NCBI GenBank assembly: GCA_949987565.1
Contig: OX465109.1
Span: 18,272,415-18,336,414 of the forward strand
Origin: Luidia sarsii
Taxonomy: Eukaryota > Echinodermata > Asteroidea > Paxillosida > Luidiidae
DNA: 64,000 nucleotides
Direction: 5' to 3'
Within the stretch, counting starts at the first letter, position 1; every line of letters starts with the position of its first letter. A program made the translations under genes and the position numbers. Of this stretch, positions 49,540-63,682 are shown in pieces. The notes under the pieces were generated by a model that saw only the letters and a list, made by a program, of their open reading frames with translations, did not search any database and was not told the origin of the DNA.

Positions 49540-49867
49540 GGATCTGCCAGACGAAGAGCTACACTGTGTAACTGAATACGTTGGGACTTGACGTCATGCA
49601 TGGAGTGCCTGGCTTATATCCACACTCACAACCCAGGAGGTCAATCCTTGCCACCAGTGAGTTGACCTTTGACACTGACCTCGTTGCAGATGGATGGCAG
49701 GATGCGCTCATCGTAGTCGGTTCCAAACTGTCAGAGGATTTAGGGAAGGCTCGTGTCCATGTTCACGGTCAAAAGATCTGCAAGGCAACATGGATAGAAT
49801 AAGCAGAGTCACTTTTCTGCCTGCAATATTAAAGCCGTGAAGAAGCACTGCACGTGTCAAGGTCTAT
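49540..49867 (+). repeat. Core, class V with P-like tail
   Basis: Frame 49581-49802 intact; partner of 43504. Confidence 0.9.
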
Positions 49868-50212
49868 AAACTGCTAAATAGACGAAGAACAAACTCAACG
49901 CGTTGGGCAAGCACTAACTGCTAAATAGATGAAGAACAAACTCAACGCGTTGGGCAAGCACTGTGTAACTGCCAAATAGATGAAGAACATACTCAACGCG
50001 TTGGGCAAGCACTAACTACTAAATAGATGAAGAACAAAGTCAACAAACTCAACGTGTTGGGCAAGCACTAACTACTAAATACAGTAGATGAAGAACAAAC
50101 TCAACGCGTTATGCAAGCACTAACTGCTAAATAGATGAAGAACAAACTCAACGCGTTAGGCAAGCACTAACTACTAAATAGATGAAGAACAAATCAACGC
50201 GTTGGGCAAGCA

Positions 50213-50540
50213 GGATCTGCCAGACGAAGAGCTACACTGTGTAACTGAATACGTTGGGACTTGACGTCATGCATGGAGTGCCTGGCTTATATCCACACTC
50301 ACAACCCAGGAGGTCAATCCTTGCCACCAGTGAGTTGACCTTTGACACTGACCTCGTTGCAGATGGATGGCAGGATGCGCTCATCGTAGTCGGTTCCAAA
50401 CTGTCAGAGGATTTAGGGAAGGCTCGTGTCCATGTTCACGGTCAAAAGATCTGCAAGGCAACATGGATAGAATAAGCAGAGTCACTTTTCTGCCTGCAAT
50501 ATTAAAGCGGTGAAGAAGCACTGCACGTGTCATGGTCTAT
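50213..50540 (+). repeat. Core, class V, mosaic tail
   Basis: Frame 50254-50475 intact; AAAGCGGTG tail; partner of 44177. Confidence 0.9.
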
Positions 50541-51487
50541 AAACTGCTAAATAGACGAAGAACAAACTCAACGCGTTGGGCAAGCACTAACTACTAAATA
50601 GACGAAGAACAAACTCAACACGTTGGGCAAGCACTAACTACTAAATAGATGAAGAACAAACTCAACGCGTTGGGCAAGCACTAACTACTAAATAGATGAA
50701 GAACAAAGTGAACAAACTCAACGTGTTGGGCAAGCACTAACTACTAAATAGATGAAGAACAAACTCAACGCGTTAGGCAAGGACTAACTGCTAAATAGAT
50801 GAAGAACAAACTCAACGCGTTGGGCAAGCACTAACTACTAAATAGATGAAGAACAAACTCAACGCGTTGGGCAAGCACTAACTACTACATAGATGAAGAA
50901 CAAACTCAACGCGTTGGGCAAGCACTAACTACTAAATAGATGAAGAACAAACTCAACGCGTTAGGCAAGCACTAACTACTAAATAGATGAAGAACAAACT
51001 CAACGCGTTAGGCAAGCACTAACTACTAAATAGATGAAGAACAAACTCAACGCGTTAGGCAAGCACTAACTGCTAAATAGATGAAGAACAAACTCAACGC
51101 GTTCGGCAAGCACTAACTACTAAATAGACGAAGAACAAACTCAACGCGTTGGGCAAGCACTAACTACTAAATAGATGAAGAAGAAACTCAACGCGTTGGG
51201 CAAGCACTAACTACTAAATAGATGAAGAACAAACTCAACGCGTTAGGCAAGCACTAACTACTAAATAGATGAAGAACAAACTCAACGCGTTGGGCAAGCA
51301 CTAACTACTAAATAGATGAAGAACAAACTCAACGCGTTAGGCAAGCACTAACTACTAAATAGATGAAGAACAAACTCAACGCGTTAGGCAAGCACTAACT
51401 ACTAAATAGATGAAGAACAAACTCAACGCGTTAGGCAAGCACTAACTACTAAATAGATGAAGAACAAATCAACGCGTTGGGCAAGCA

Positions 51488-51815
51488 GGAGTTGCCAGAC
51501 GAAGAGCTACACTGTGTAACTGAATACGTTGGGACTTGACGTCATGCATGGAGTGCCTGGCTTATATCCACACTCACAACCCAGGAGGTCAATCCTTGCC
51601 ACCAGTGAGTTGACCTTTGACACTGACCTTGTTGCAGATGGATGGCAGGATGCGCTCATCGTAGTCGGTTCCAAACTGTCAGAGTATTTAGGGAAGGCTC
51701 GTCTCCATGTTCACGGTCAAAAGATCTGCAAGGCAACATGGATAGAATAAGCACAGTCACTTTTCTGCCTGCAAGATTATAGCCGTGAAGAAGCACTGCA
51801 CGTGTCATGGTCTAT
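51488..51815 (+). repeat. Core, class T
   Basis: Frame 51529-51750 intact; Asp53 to Tyr; partner of 45452. Confidence 0.9.
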
Positions 51816-52481
51816 AAACTGCTAAATAGACAAAGAACAAACTCAACGCGTTGGGCAAGCACTAACTGCTAAATAGATGAAGAACAAACTCAACGCGTAG
51901 GGCAAGCACTGTGTAACTGCCAAATAGATGAAGAACAAACTCAACGCGTTGGGCAAGCACTAACTACTAAATAGATGAATAACAAACTCAACGCGTTGGG
52001 CAAGCACTAACTACTAAATAGACGAAGAACAAACTCAACACGTTGGGCAAGCACTAACTTCTAAATAGATGAAGAACAAACTCAACGCGTTGGGCAAGCA
52101 CTAACTACTAAATAGACGAAGAACAAACTCAACACGTTGGGCAAGCACTAACTACTAAATAGATGAAGAACAAACTCAACGCGTTGGGCAAGCACTAACT
52201 ACTAAATAGATGAAGAACAAACTCAACGCGTTGGGCAAGCACTAACTACTAAATAGATGAAGAACAAACTCAACGCGTTGGGCAAGCACTAACTACTAAA
52301 TAGATGAAGAAGAAACTCAACGCGTTAGGCAAGCACTAACTACTAAATAGAAGAAGAACAAACTCAACGCGTTAGGCAAGCACTAACTACTACATGTAAA
52401 TAGATGAAGAACAAACTCAACGCGTTGGGCAAGCACTAACTACTAAATAGATGAAGAACAAATCAACGCGTTGGGCAAGCA

Positions 52482-52809
52482 GGAGTTGCCAGACGAAGAG
52501 CTACACTGTGTAACTGAATACGTTGGGACTTGACGTCATGCATGGAGTGCCTGGCTTATATCCACACTCACAACCCAGGAGGTCAATCCTTGCCACCAGT
52601 GAGTTGACCTTTGACACTGACCTTGTTGCAGATGGATGGCAGGATGCGCTCATCGTAGTCGGTTCCAAACTGTCAGAGGATTTAGGGAAGGCTCGTCTCC
52701 ATGTTCACGGTCAAAAGATCTGCAAGGCAACATGGATAGAATAAGCACAGTCACTTTTCTGCCTGCAAGATTATAGCCGTGAAGAAGCACTGCACGTGTC
52801 ATGGTCTAT
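52482..52809 (+). repeat. Core, class T (GGAGTTG start)
   Basis: Frame 52523-52744 intact. The empty transposon target downstream is shifted by the local 192-bp expansion. Confidence 0.9.
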
Positions 52810-53956
52810 AAACTGCTAAATAGACAAAGAACAAACTCAACGCGTTGGGCAAGCACTAACTGCTAAATAGATGAAGAACAAACTCAACGCGTAGGGCAAG
52901 CACTGTGTAACTGCCAAATAGATGAAGAACAAACTCAACGCGTTGGGCAAGCACTAACTACTAAATAGATGAATAACAAACTCAACGCGTTGGGCAAGCA
53001 CTAACTACTAAATAGACGAAGAAGAAACTCAACACGTTGGGCAAGCACTAACTTCTAAATAGATGAAGAACAAACTCAACGCGTAGGGCAAGCACTGTGT
53101 AACTGCCAAATAGATGAAGAACAAACTCAACGCGTTGGGCAAGCACTAACTACTAAATAGATGAATAACAAACTCAACGCGTTGGGCAAGCACTAACTAC
53201 TAAATAGACGAAGAACAAACTCAACACGTTGGGCAAGCACTAACTTCTAAATAGATGAAGAACAAACTCAACGCGTTGGGCAAGCACTAACTACTAAATA
53301 GATGAAGAACAAACTCAACGCGTTGGGCAAGCACTAACTACTAAATAGATGAAGAACAAACTCAACGCGTTAGGCAAGCACTAACTACTAAATAGATGAA
53401 GAACAAACTCAACGCGTTGGGTAAGCACTAACTACTAAATAGATGAAAAACAAACTCAACGCGTTGGGCAAGCACTAACTACTAAATAGACGAAGAACAA
53501 ACTCAACACGTTGGGCAAGCACTAACTACTAAATAGATGAAGAACAAACTCAACGCGTTGGGCAAGCACTAACTATTAAATAGACGAAGAACAAACTCAA
53601 GTGTTGGGCAAGCACTAACTACTAAATAGATGAAGAACAAACTCTACGCATTAGGCAAGCACTAACTACTAAATAGATGAAGAACAAACTCAACGCGTTG
53701 GGCAAGCACTAACTACTAAATAGATGAAGAACAAACTCAACGCGTTGGGCAAGCACTTACTACTAAATAGATGAAGAACAAAGTCAACAAACTCAACGTG
53801 TTGGGCAAGCACTAACTACTAAATACAGTAGATGAAGAACAAACTCAACGCGTTATGCAAGCACTAACTGCTAAATAGATGAAGAACAAACTCAACGCGT
53901 TAGGCAAGCACTAACTACTAAATAGATGAAGAACAAATCAACGCGTTGGGCAAGCA
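52810..53956 (+). repeat. T-to-L1 linker with a 192-bp local expansion
   Basis: Four consecutive units carrying GTAGGGC/GTGTAACTGCC, GAATAAC, CACGTTGG and AACTTCTAAAT are present twice (about 52,885-53,076 and 53,077-53,268). The paralogous linkers at 29496, 37465 and 61636 have them once. Confidence 0.85.
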
Positions 53957-54284
53957 GGATCTGCCAGACGAAGAGCTACACTGTGTAACTGAATACGTTG
54001 GGACTTGACGTCATGCATGGAGTGCCTGGCTTATATCCACACTCACAACCCAGGAGGTCAATCCTTGCCACCAGTGAGTTGACCTTTGACACTGACCTCG
54101 TTGCAGATGGATGGCAGGATGCGCTCATCGTAGTCGGTTCCAAACTGTCAGAGGATTTAGGGAAGGCTCGTCTCCATGTTCACGGTCAAAAGATCTGCAA
54201 GGCAACATGGATAGAATAAGCAGAGTCACTTTTCTGCCTGAAAGATTATAGCCGTGAAGAAGCACTGCACGTGTCAAGGTCTAT
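53957..54284 (+). repeat. Core, class L1
   Basis: Frame 53998-54219 intact. Confidence 0.9.
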
Positions 54285-54720
54285 AAACTGGTAAATAGAC
54301 GAAGAACAAACTCAACGCGTTGGGCAAGCACTAACTACTAAATAGACGAAGAACAAACTCAACACGTTGGGCAAGCACTAACTACTAAATAGATGAAGAA
54401 CAAACTCAACGCGTTAGGCAAGCACTAACTACTACATGTAAATAGATGAAGAACAAACTCAACGCGTTGGGCAAGCACTAACTACTAAATAGATGAAGAA
54501 CAAACTCAACGCGTTGGGCAAGCACTAACTACTAAATAGATGAAGAACAAAGTCAACAAACTCAACGTGTTGGGCAAGCACTAACTACTAAATAGATGAA
54601 AGACAAACTCAACGCGTTAGGCAAGCACTAACTGCTAAATAGATGAAGAACAAACTCAACGCGTTAGGCTAGCACTAACTACTAAATAGATGAAGAACAA
54701 ATCAACGCGTTGGGCAAGCA

Positions 54721-55048
54721 GGATCTGCCAGACGAAGAGCTACACTGTGTAACTGAATACGTTGGGACTTGACGTCATGCATGGAGTGCCTGGCTTATAT
54801 CCACACTCACAACCCAGGAGGTCAATCCTTGCCACCAGTGAGTTGACCTTTGACACTGACCTCGTTGCAGATGGATGGCAGGATGCGCTCATCGTAGTCG
54901 GTTCCAAACTGTCAGAGGATTTAGGGAAGGCTCGTCTCCATGTTCACGGTCAAAAGATCTGCAAGGCAACATGGATAGAATAAGCACATTCACTTTTCTG
55001 CCTGCAAGATTAAAGCCGTGAAGAAGCACTGCACGTGACAAGGTCTAT
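54721..55048 (+). repeat. Core, class L2
   Basis: Frame 54762-54983 intact; GCACATTC form. Confidence 0.9.
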
Positions 55049-56140
55049 AAACTGCTTAATAGACGAAGAACAAACTCAACGCGTTGGGCAAGCACTAACT
55101 GCTAAATAGATGAAGAACAAACTCAACGCGTTGGGCAAGCACTAACTACTAAATAGATGAAGAACAAACTCAACGCGTTGGGCAAGCACTAACTACTAAA
55201 TAGATGAAGAACAAACTCAACGCGTTGGGCAAGCACTAACTACTAAATAGATGAAGAACAAACTCAACGCGTTAGGCAAGCACTAACTACTAAATAGATG
55301 AAGAACAAACTCAACGCGTTAGGCAAGCACTAACTACTAAATAGATGAAGAACAAACTCAACGCGTTAGGCAAGCACTAACTGCTAAATAGATGAAGAAC
55401 AAACTCAACGCGTTCGGCAAGCACTAACTACTAAATAGACGAAGAACAAACTCAACGCGTTGGGCAAGCACTAACTACTAAATAGATGAAGAAGAAACTC
55501 AACGCGTTGGGCAAGCACTAACTACTAAATAGATGAAGAACAAACTCAACGCGTTAGGCAAGCACTAACTACTAAATAGATGAAGAACAAACTCAACGCG
55601 TTGGGTAAGCACTAACTACTAAATAGATGAAAAACAAACTCAACGCGTTGGGCAAGCACTAACTACTAAATAGACGAAGAACAAACTCAACACGTTGGGC
55701 AAGCACTAACTACTAAATAGATGAAGAACAAACTCAACGCGTTGGGCAAGCACTAACTACTAAATAGACGAAGAACAAACTCAAGTGTTGGGCAAGCACT
55801 AACTACTAAATAGATGAAGAACAAACTCTACGCATTAGGCAAGCACTAACTACTAAATAGATGAAGAACAAACTCAACGCGTTGGGCAAGCACTAACTAC
55901 TAAATAGATGAAGAACAAACTCAACGCGTTGGGCAAGCACTTACTACTAAATAGATGAAGAACAAAGTCAACAAACTCAACGTGTTGGGCAAGCACTAAC
56001 TACTAAATACAGTAGATGAAGAACAAACTCAACGCGTTATGCAAGCACTAACTGCTAAATAGATGAAGAACAAACTCAACGCGTTAGGCAAGCACTAACT
56101 ACTAAATAGATGAAGAACAAATCAACGCGTTGGGCAAGCA

Positions 56141-56468
56141 GGATCTGCCAGACGAAGAGCTACACTGTGTAACTGAATACGTTGGGACTTGACGTCATGC
56201 ATGGAGTGCCTGGCTTATATCCACACTCACAACCCAGGAGGTCAATCCTTGCCACCAGTGAGTTGACCTTTGACACTGACCTCGTTGCAGATGGATGGCA
56301 GGATGCGCTCATCGTAGTCGGTTCCAAACTGTCAGAGGATTTAGGGAAGGCTCGTCTCCATGTTCACGGTCAAAAGATCTGCAAGGCAACATGGATAGAA
56401 TAAGCAGAGTCACTTTTCTGCCTGAAAGATTATAGCCGTGAAGAAGCACTGCACGTGTCAAGGTCTAT
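56141..56468 (+). repeat. Core, class L1
   Basis: Frame 56182-56403 intact; lacks the GGT change of 40604 and 46640. Confidence 0.9.
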
Positions 56469-56904
56469 AAACTGGTAAATAGACGAAGAACAAACTCAAC
56501 GCGTTGGGCAAGCACTAACTACTAAATAGACGAAGAACAAACTCAACACGTTGGGCAAGCACTAACTACTAAATAGATGAAGAACAAACTCAACGCGTTA
56601 GGCAAGCACTAACTACTACATGTAAATAGATGAAGAACAAACTCAACGCGTTGGGCAAGCACTAACTACTAAATAGATGAAGAACAAACTCAACGCGTTG
56701 GGCAAGCACTAACTACTAAATAGATGAAGAACAAAGTCAACAAACTCAACGTGTTGGGCAAGCACTAACTACTAAATAGATGAAAGACAAACTCAACGCG
56801 TTAGGCAAGCACTAACTGCTAAATAGATGAAGAACAAACTCAACGCGTTAGGCTAGCACTAACTACTAAATAGATGAAGAACAAATCAACGCGTTGGGCA
56901 AGCA

Positions 56905-57232
56905 GGATCTGCCAGACGAAGAGCTACACTGTGTAACTGAATACGTTGGGACTTGACGTCATGCATGGAGTGCCTGGCTTATATCCACACTCACAACCCA
57001 GGAGGTCAATCCTTGCCACCAGTGAGTTGACCTTTGACACTGACCTCGTTGCAGATGGATGGCAGGATGCGCTCATCGTAGTCGGTTCCAAACTGTCAGA
57101 GGATTTAGGGAAGGCTCGTCTCCATGTTCACGGTCAAAAGATCTGCAAGGCAACATGGATAGAATAATGACATTCACTTTTCTGCCTGCAAGATTAAAGC
57201 CGTGAAGAAGCACTGCACGTGACAAGGTCTAT
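56905..57232 (+). repeat. Core, class L2 (TAATGA form)
   Basis: Frame 56946-57167 intact; Arg19 kept, unlike 41368 and 47404. Confidence 0.9.
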
Positions 57233-58366
57233 AAACTGCTTAATAGACGAAGAACAAACTCAACGCGTTGAGCAAGCACTAACTACTAAATAGATGAAGA
57301 ACAAACTCAACGCGTTGGGCAAGCACTAACTACTAAATAGATGAAGAACAAACTCAACGCGTTGGGCAAGCACTAACTACTAAATAGATGAAGAACAAAC
57401 TCAACGCATTAGGCAAGCACTAACTACTAAATAGATGAAGAACAAACTCAACGCGTTGGGCAAGCACTAACTACTAAATAGATGAAGAACAAACTCAACG
57501 CGTTGGGCAAGCACTAACTACTAAATAGATGAAGAACAAACTCAACGCGTTGGGCAAGCACTAACTACTAAATAGATGAAGAACAAACTCAACGCATTAG
57601 GCAAGCACTAACTACTAAATAGATGAAGAACAAACTCAACGCGTTAGGCAAGCACTAACTACTAAATAGATGAAGAACAAACTCAACGCGTTAGGCAAGC
57701 ACTAACTGCTAAATAGATGAAGACAAACTCAACGCGTTCGGCAAGCACTAACTACTAAATAGACGAAGAACAAACTCAACGCGTTGGGCAAGCACTAACT
57801 ACTAAATAGATGAAGAAGAAACTCAACGCGTTGGGCAAGCACTAACTACTAAATAGATGAAGAACAAACTCAACGCGTTAGGCAAGCACTAACTACTAAA
57901 TAGATGAAGAAGAAACTCAACGCGTTGGGCAAGCACTAACTACTAAATAGATGAAGAACAAACTCAACGCGTTAGGCAAGCACTAACTACTAAATAGATG
58001 AAGAACAAACTCAACGCGTTGGGCAAGCACTAACTACTAAATAGATGAAGAACAAACTCAACGCGTTGGGCAAGCACTAACTACTAAATAGATGAAGAAC
58101 AAACTCAACGCGTTAGGCAAGCACTAACTACTAAATAGATGAAGAACAAACTCAACGCGTTGGGCAAGCACTAACTACTAAATAGATGAAGAACAAAGTC
58201 AACAAACTCAACGTGTTGGGCAAGCACTAACTACTAAATAGATGAAGAACAAACTCAACGCGTTAGGCAAGCACTAACTGCTAAATAGATGAAGAACAAA
58301 CTCAACGCGTTAGGCAAGCACTAACTACTAAATAGATGAAGAACAAATCAACGCGTTGGGCAAGCA

Positions 58367-58694
58367 GGATCTGCCAGACGAAGAGCTACACTGTGTAACT
58401 GAATACGTTGGGACTTGACGTCATGCATGGAGTGCCTGGCTTATATCCACACTAACAACCCAGGAGGTCAATCCTTGCCACCAGTGAGTTGACCTTTGAC
58501 ACTGACCTTGTTGCAGATGGATGGCAGGATGCGCTTATCGTAGTCGGTTCCAAACTGTCAGAGGATTTAGGGAAGGCTCGTCTCCATGTTCACGGTCAAA
58601 AGATCTGCAAGGCAACATGGATAGAATAAGCAGAGTCACTTTTCTGCCTGCAATATTAAAGCCGTGAAGAAGCACTGCACGTGTCAAGGTCTAT
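58367..58694 (+). repeat. Core, class P (nonsense, later form)
   Basis: TAA at codon 16 (58453-58455). Opens HOR-g. Confidence 0.9.
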
Positions 58695-59039
58695 AAACTG
58701 CTAAATAGACGAAGAACAAACTCAACGCGTTGGGCAAGCACTAACTGCTAAATAGATGAAGAACAAACTCAACGCGTTGGGCAAGCAGTGTGTAACTGCC
58801 AAATAGATGAAGAACAAACTCAACGCGTTGGGCAAGCACTAACTACTAAATAGATGAAGAACAAAGTCAACAAACTCAACGTGTTGGGCAAGCACTAACT
58901 ACTAAATACAGTAGATGAAGAACAAACTCAACGCGTTATGCAAGCACTAACTGCTAAATAGATGAAGAACAAACTCAACGCGTTAGGCAAGCACTAACTA
59001 CTAAATAGATGAAGAACAAATCAACGCGTTGGGCAAGCA

Positions 59040-59367
59040 GGATCTGCCAGACGAAGAGCTACACTGTGTAACTGAATACGTTGGGACTTGACGTCATGCA
59101 TGGAGTGCCTGGCTTATATCCACACTCACAACCCAGGAGGTCAATCCTTGCCACCAGTGAGTTGACCTTTGACACTGACCTCGTTGCAGATGGATGGCAG
59201 GATGCGCTCATCGTAGTCGGTTCCAAACTGTCAGAGGATTTAGGGAAGGCTCGTGTCCATGTTCACGGTCAAAAGATCTGCAAGGCAACATGGATAGAAT
59301 AAGCAGAGTCACTTTTCTGCCTGCAATATTAAAGCCGTGAAGAAGCACTGCACGTGTCATGGTCTAT
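59040..59367 (+). repeat. Core, class V with P/T-like tail (mosaic)
   Basis: Frame 59081-59302 intact; same mosaic as 34868. Confidence 0.9.
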
Positions 59368-60314
59368 AAACTGCTAAATAGACGAAGAACAAACTCAACG
59401 CGTTGGGCAAGCACTAACTACTAAATAGACGAAGAACAAACTCAACACGTTGGGCAAGCACTAACTACTAAATAGATGAAGAACAAACTCAACGCGTTGG
59501 GCAAGCACTAACTACTAAATAGATGAAGAACAAAGTGAACAAACTCAACGTGTTGGGCAAGCACTAACTACTAAATAGATGAAGAACAAACTCAACGCGT
59601 TAGGCAAGGACTAACTGCTAAATAGATGAAGAACAAACTCAACGCGTTGGGCAAGCACTAACTACTAAATAGATGAAGAACAAACTCAACGCGTTGGGCA
59701 AGCACTAACTACTACATAGATGAAGAACAAACTCAACGCGTTGAGCAAGCACTAACTACTAAATAGATGAAGAACAAACTCAACGCGTTAGGCAAGCACT
59801 AACTACTAAATAGATGAAGAACAAACTCAACGCGTTAGGCAAGCACTAACTACTAAATAGATGAAGAACAAACTCAACGCGTTAGGCAAGCACTAACTGC
59901 TAAATAGATGAAGAACAAACTCAACGCGTTCGGCAAGCACTAACTACTAAATAGACGAAGAACAAACTCAACGCGTTGGGCAAGCACTAACTACTAAATA
60001 GATGAAGAAGAAACTCAACGCGTTGGGCAAGCACTAACTACTAAATAGATGAAGAACAAACTCAACGCGTTAGGCAAGCACTAACTACTAAATAGATGAA
60101 GAACAAACTCAACGCGTTGGGCAAGCACTAACTACTAAATAGATGAAGAACAAACTCAACGCGTTAGGCAAGCACTAACTACTAAATAGATGAAGAACAA
60201 ACTCAACGCGTTAGGCAAGCACTAACTACTAAATAGATGAAGAACAAACTCAACGCGTTAGGCAAGCACTAACTACTAAATAGATGAAGAACAAATCAAC
60301 GCGTTGGGCAAGCA

Positions 60315-60642
60315 GGAGTTGCCAGACGAAGAGCTACACTGTGTAACTGAATACGTTGGGACTTGATGTCATGCATGGAGTGCCTGGCTTATATCCACAC
60401 TCACAACCCAGGAGGTCAATCCTTGCCACCAGTGAGTTGACCTTTGACACTGACCTTGTTGCAGATGGATGGCAGGATGCGCTCATCGTAGTCGGTTCCA
60501 AACTGTCAGAGGATTTAGGGAAGGCTCGTCTCCATGTTCACGGTCAAAAGATCTGCAAGGCAACATGGATAGAATAAGCACAGTCACTTTTCTGCCTGCA
60601 AGATTATAGCCGTGAAGAAGCACTGCACGTGTCATGGTCTAT
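60315..60642 (+). repeat. Core, class T, CRE-like site altered
   Basis: Frame 60356-60577 intact; TGATGTCA, as at 36143, but His15 kept. Confidence 0.9.
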
Positions 60643-61307
60643 AAACTGCTAAATAGACAAAGAACAAACTCAACGCGTTGGGCAAGCACTAACTGCTAAA
60701 TAGATGAAGAACAAACTCAACGCGTAGGGCAAGCACTGTGTAACTGCCAAATAGATGAAGAACAAACTCAACGCGTTGGGCAAGCACTAACTACTAAATA
60801 GATGAATAACAAACTCAACGCGTTGGGCAAGCACTAACTACTAAATAGACGAAGAACAAACTCAACACGTTGGGCAAGCACTAACTTCTAAATAGATGAA
60901 GAACAAACTCAACGCGTTGGGCAAGCACTAACTACTAAATAGACAAAAACAAACTCAACACGTTGGGCAAGCACTAACTACTAAATAGATGAAGAACAAA
61001 CTCAACGCGTTGGGCAAGCACTAACTACTAAATAGATGAAGAACAAACTCAACGCGTTGGGCAAGCACTAACTAATAAATAGATGAAGAACAAACTCAAC
61101 GCGTTGGGCAAGCACTAACTACTAAATAGATGAAGAAGAAACTCAACGCGTTAGGCAAGCACTAACTACTAAATAGAAGAAGAACAAACTCAACGCGTTA
61201 GGCAAGCACTAACTACTACATGTAAATAGATGAAGAACAAACTCAACGCGTTGGGCAAGCACTAACTACTAAATAGATGAAGAACAAATCAACGCGTTGG
61301 GCAAGCA

Positions 61308-61635
61308 GGAGTTGCCAGACGAAGAGCTACACTGTGTAACTGAATACGTTGGGACTTGACGTCATGCATGGAGTGCCTGGCTTATATCCACACTCACAAC
61401 CCAGGAGGTCAATCCTTGCCACCAGTGAGTTGACCTTTGACACTGACCTTGTTGCAGATGGATGGCAGGATGCGCTCATCGTAGTCGGTTCCAAACTGTC
61501 AGAGGATTTAGGGAAGGCTCGTCTCCATGTTCACGGTCAAAAGATCTGCAAGGCAACATGGATAGAATAAGCACAGTCACTTTTCTGCCTGCAAGATTAT
61601 AGCCGTGAAGAAGCACTGCACGTGTCATGGTCTAT
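61308..61635 (+). repeat. Core, class T (GGAGTTG start)
   Basis: Frame 61349-61570 intact; empty transposon target at 61973-61974. Confidence 0.9.
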
Positions 61636-62590
61636 AAACTGCTAAATAGACAAAGAACAAACTCAACGCGTTGGGCAAGCACTAACTGCTAAATAGATGA
61701 AGAACAAACTCAACGCGTAGGGCAAGCACTGTGTAACTGCCAAATAGATGAAGAACAAACTCAACGCGTTGGGCAAGCACTAACTACTAAATAGATGAAT
61801 AACAAACTCAACGCGTTGGGCAAGCACTAACTACTAAATAGACGAAGAAGAAACTCAACACGTTGGGCAAGCACTAACTTCTAAATAGATGAAGAACAAA
61901 CTCAACGCGTTGGGCAAGCACTAACTACTAAATAGATGAAGAACAAACTCAACGCGTTGGGCAAGCACTAACTACTAAATAGATGAAGAACAAACTCAAC
62001 GCGTTAGGCAAGCACTAACTACTAAATAGATGAAGAACAAACTCAACGCGTTGGGTAAGCACTAACTACTAAATAGATGAAAAACAAACTCAACGCGTTG
62101 GGCAAGCACTAACTACTAAATAGACGAAGAACAAACTCAACACGTTGGGCAAGCACTAACTACTAAATAGATGAAGAACAAACTCAACGCGTTGGGCAAG
62201 CACTAACTACTAAATAGACGAAGAACAAACTCAAGTGTTGGGCAAGCACTAACTACTAAATAGATGAAGAACAAACTCTACGCATTAGGCAAGCACTAAC
62301 TACTAAATAGATGAAGAACAAACTCAACGCGTTGGGCAAGCACTAACTACTAAATAGATGAAGAACAAACTCAACGCGTTGGGCAAGCACTTACTACTAA
62401 ATAGATGAAGAACAAAGTCAACAAACTCAACGTGTTGGGCAAGCACTAACTACTAAATACAGTAGATGAAGAACAAACTCAACGCGTTATGCAAGCACTA
62501 ACTGCTAAATAGATGAAGAACAAACTCAACGCGTTAGGCAAGCACTAACTACTAAATAGATGAAGAACAAATCAACGCGTTGGGCAAGCA

Positions 62591-62918
62591 GGATCTGCCA
62601 GACGAAGAGCTACACTGTGTAACTGAATACGTTGGGACTTGACGTCATGCATGGAGTGCCTGGCTTATATCCACACTCACAACCCAGGAGGTCAATCCTT
62701 GCCACCAGTGAGTTGACCTTTGACACTGACCTCGTTGCAGATGGATGGCAGGATGCGCTCATCGTAGTCGGTTCCAAACTGTCAGAGGATTTAGGGAAGG
62801 CTCGTCTCCATGTTCACGGTCAAAAGATCTGCAAGGCAACATGGATAGAATAAGCAGAGTCACTTTTCTGCCTGAAAGATTATAGCCGTGAAGAAGCACT
62901 GCACGTGTCAAGGTCTAT
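62591..62918 (+). repeat. Core, class L1
   Basis: Frame 62632-62853 intact; followed by ACTGGTAAATAG. Confidence 0.9.
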
Positions 62919-63354
62919 AAACTGGTAAATAGACGAAGAACAAACTCAACGCGTTGGGCAAGCACTAACTACTAAATAGACGAAGAACAAACTCAACACG
63001 TTGGGCAAGCACTAACTACTAAATAGATGAAGAACAAACTCAACGCGTTAGGCAAGCACTAACTACTACATGTAAATAGATGAAGAACAAACTCAACGCG
63101 TTGGGCAAGCACTAACTACTAAATAGATGAAGAACAAACTCAACGCGTTGGGCAAGCACTAACTACTAAATAGATGAAGAACAAAGTCAACAAACTCAAC
63201 GTGTTGGGCAAGCACTAACTACTAAATAGATGAAAGACAAACTCAACGCGTTAGGCAAGCACTAACTGCTAAATAGATGAAGAACAAACTCAACGCGTTA
63301 GGCTAGCACTAACTACTAAATAGATGAAGAACAAATCAACGCGTTGGGCAAGCA

Positions 63355-63682
63355 GGATCTGCCAGACGAAGAGCTACACTGTGTAACTGAATACGTTGGG
63401 ACTTGACGTCATGCATGGAGTGCCTGGCTTATATCCACACTCACAACCCAGGAGGTCAATCCTTGCCACCAGTGAGTTGACCTTTGACACTGACCTCGTT
63501 GCAGATGGATGGCAGGATGCGCTCATCGTAGTCGGTTCCAAACTGTCAGAGGATTTAGGGAAGGCTCGTCTCCATGTTCACGGTCAAAAGATCTGCAAGG
63601 CAACATGGATAGAATAAGCACATTCACTTTTCTGCCTGCAAGATTAAAGCCGTGAAGAAGCACTGCACGTGACAAGGTCTAT
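63355..63682 (+). repeat. Core, class L2
   Basis: Frame 63396-63617 intact; GCACATTC form; last core in the window. Confidence 0.9.

Larger units (their letters stand above)
48867..58366 (+). repeat. HOR-f (P V V T T L1 L2 L1 L2)
   Basis: A 9,500-bp HOR and the fullest regular example. Linkers: 49195-49539, 49868-50212, 50541-51487, 51816-52481, 52810-53956 (192 bp longer than its paralogues), 54285-54720, 55049-56140, 56469-56904 and 57233-58366. Confidence 0.85.
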
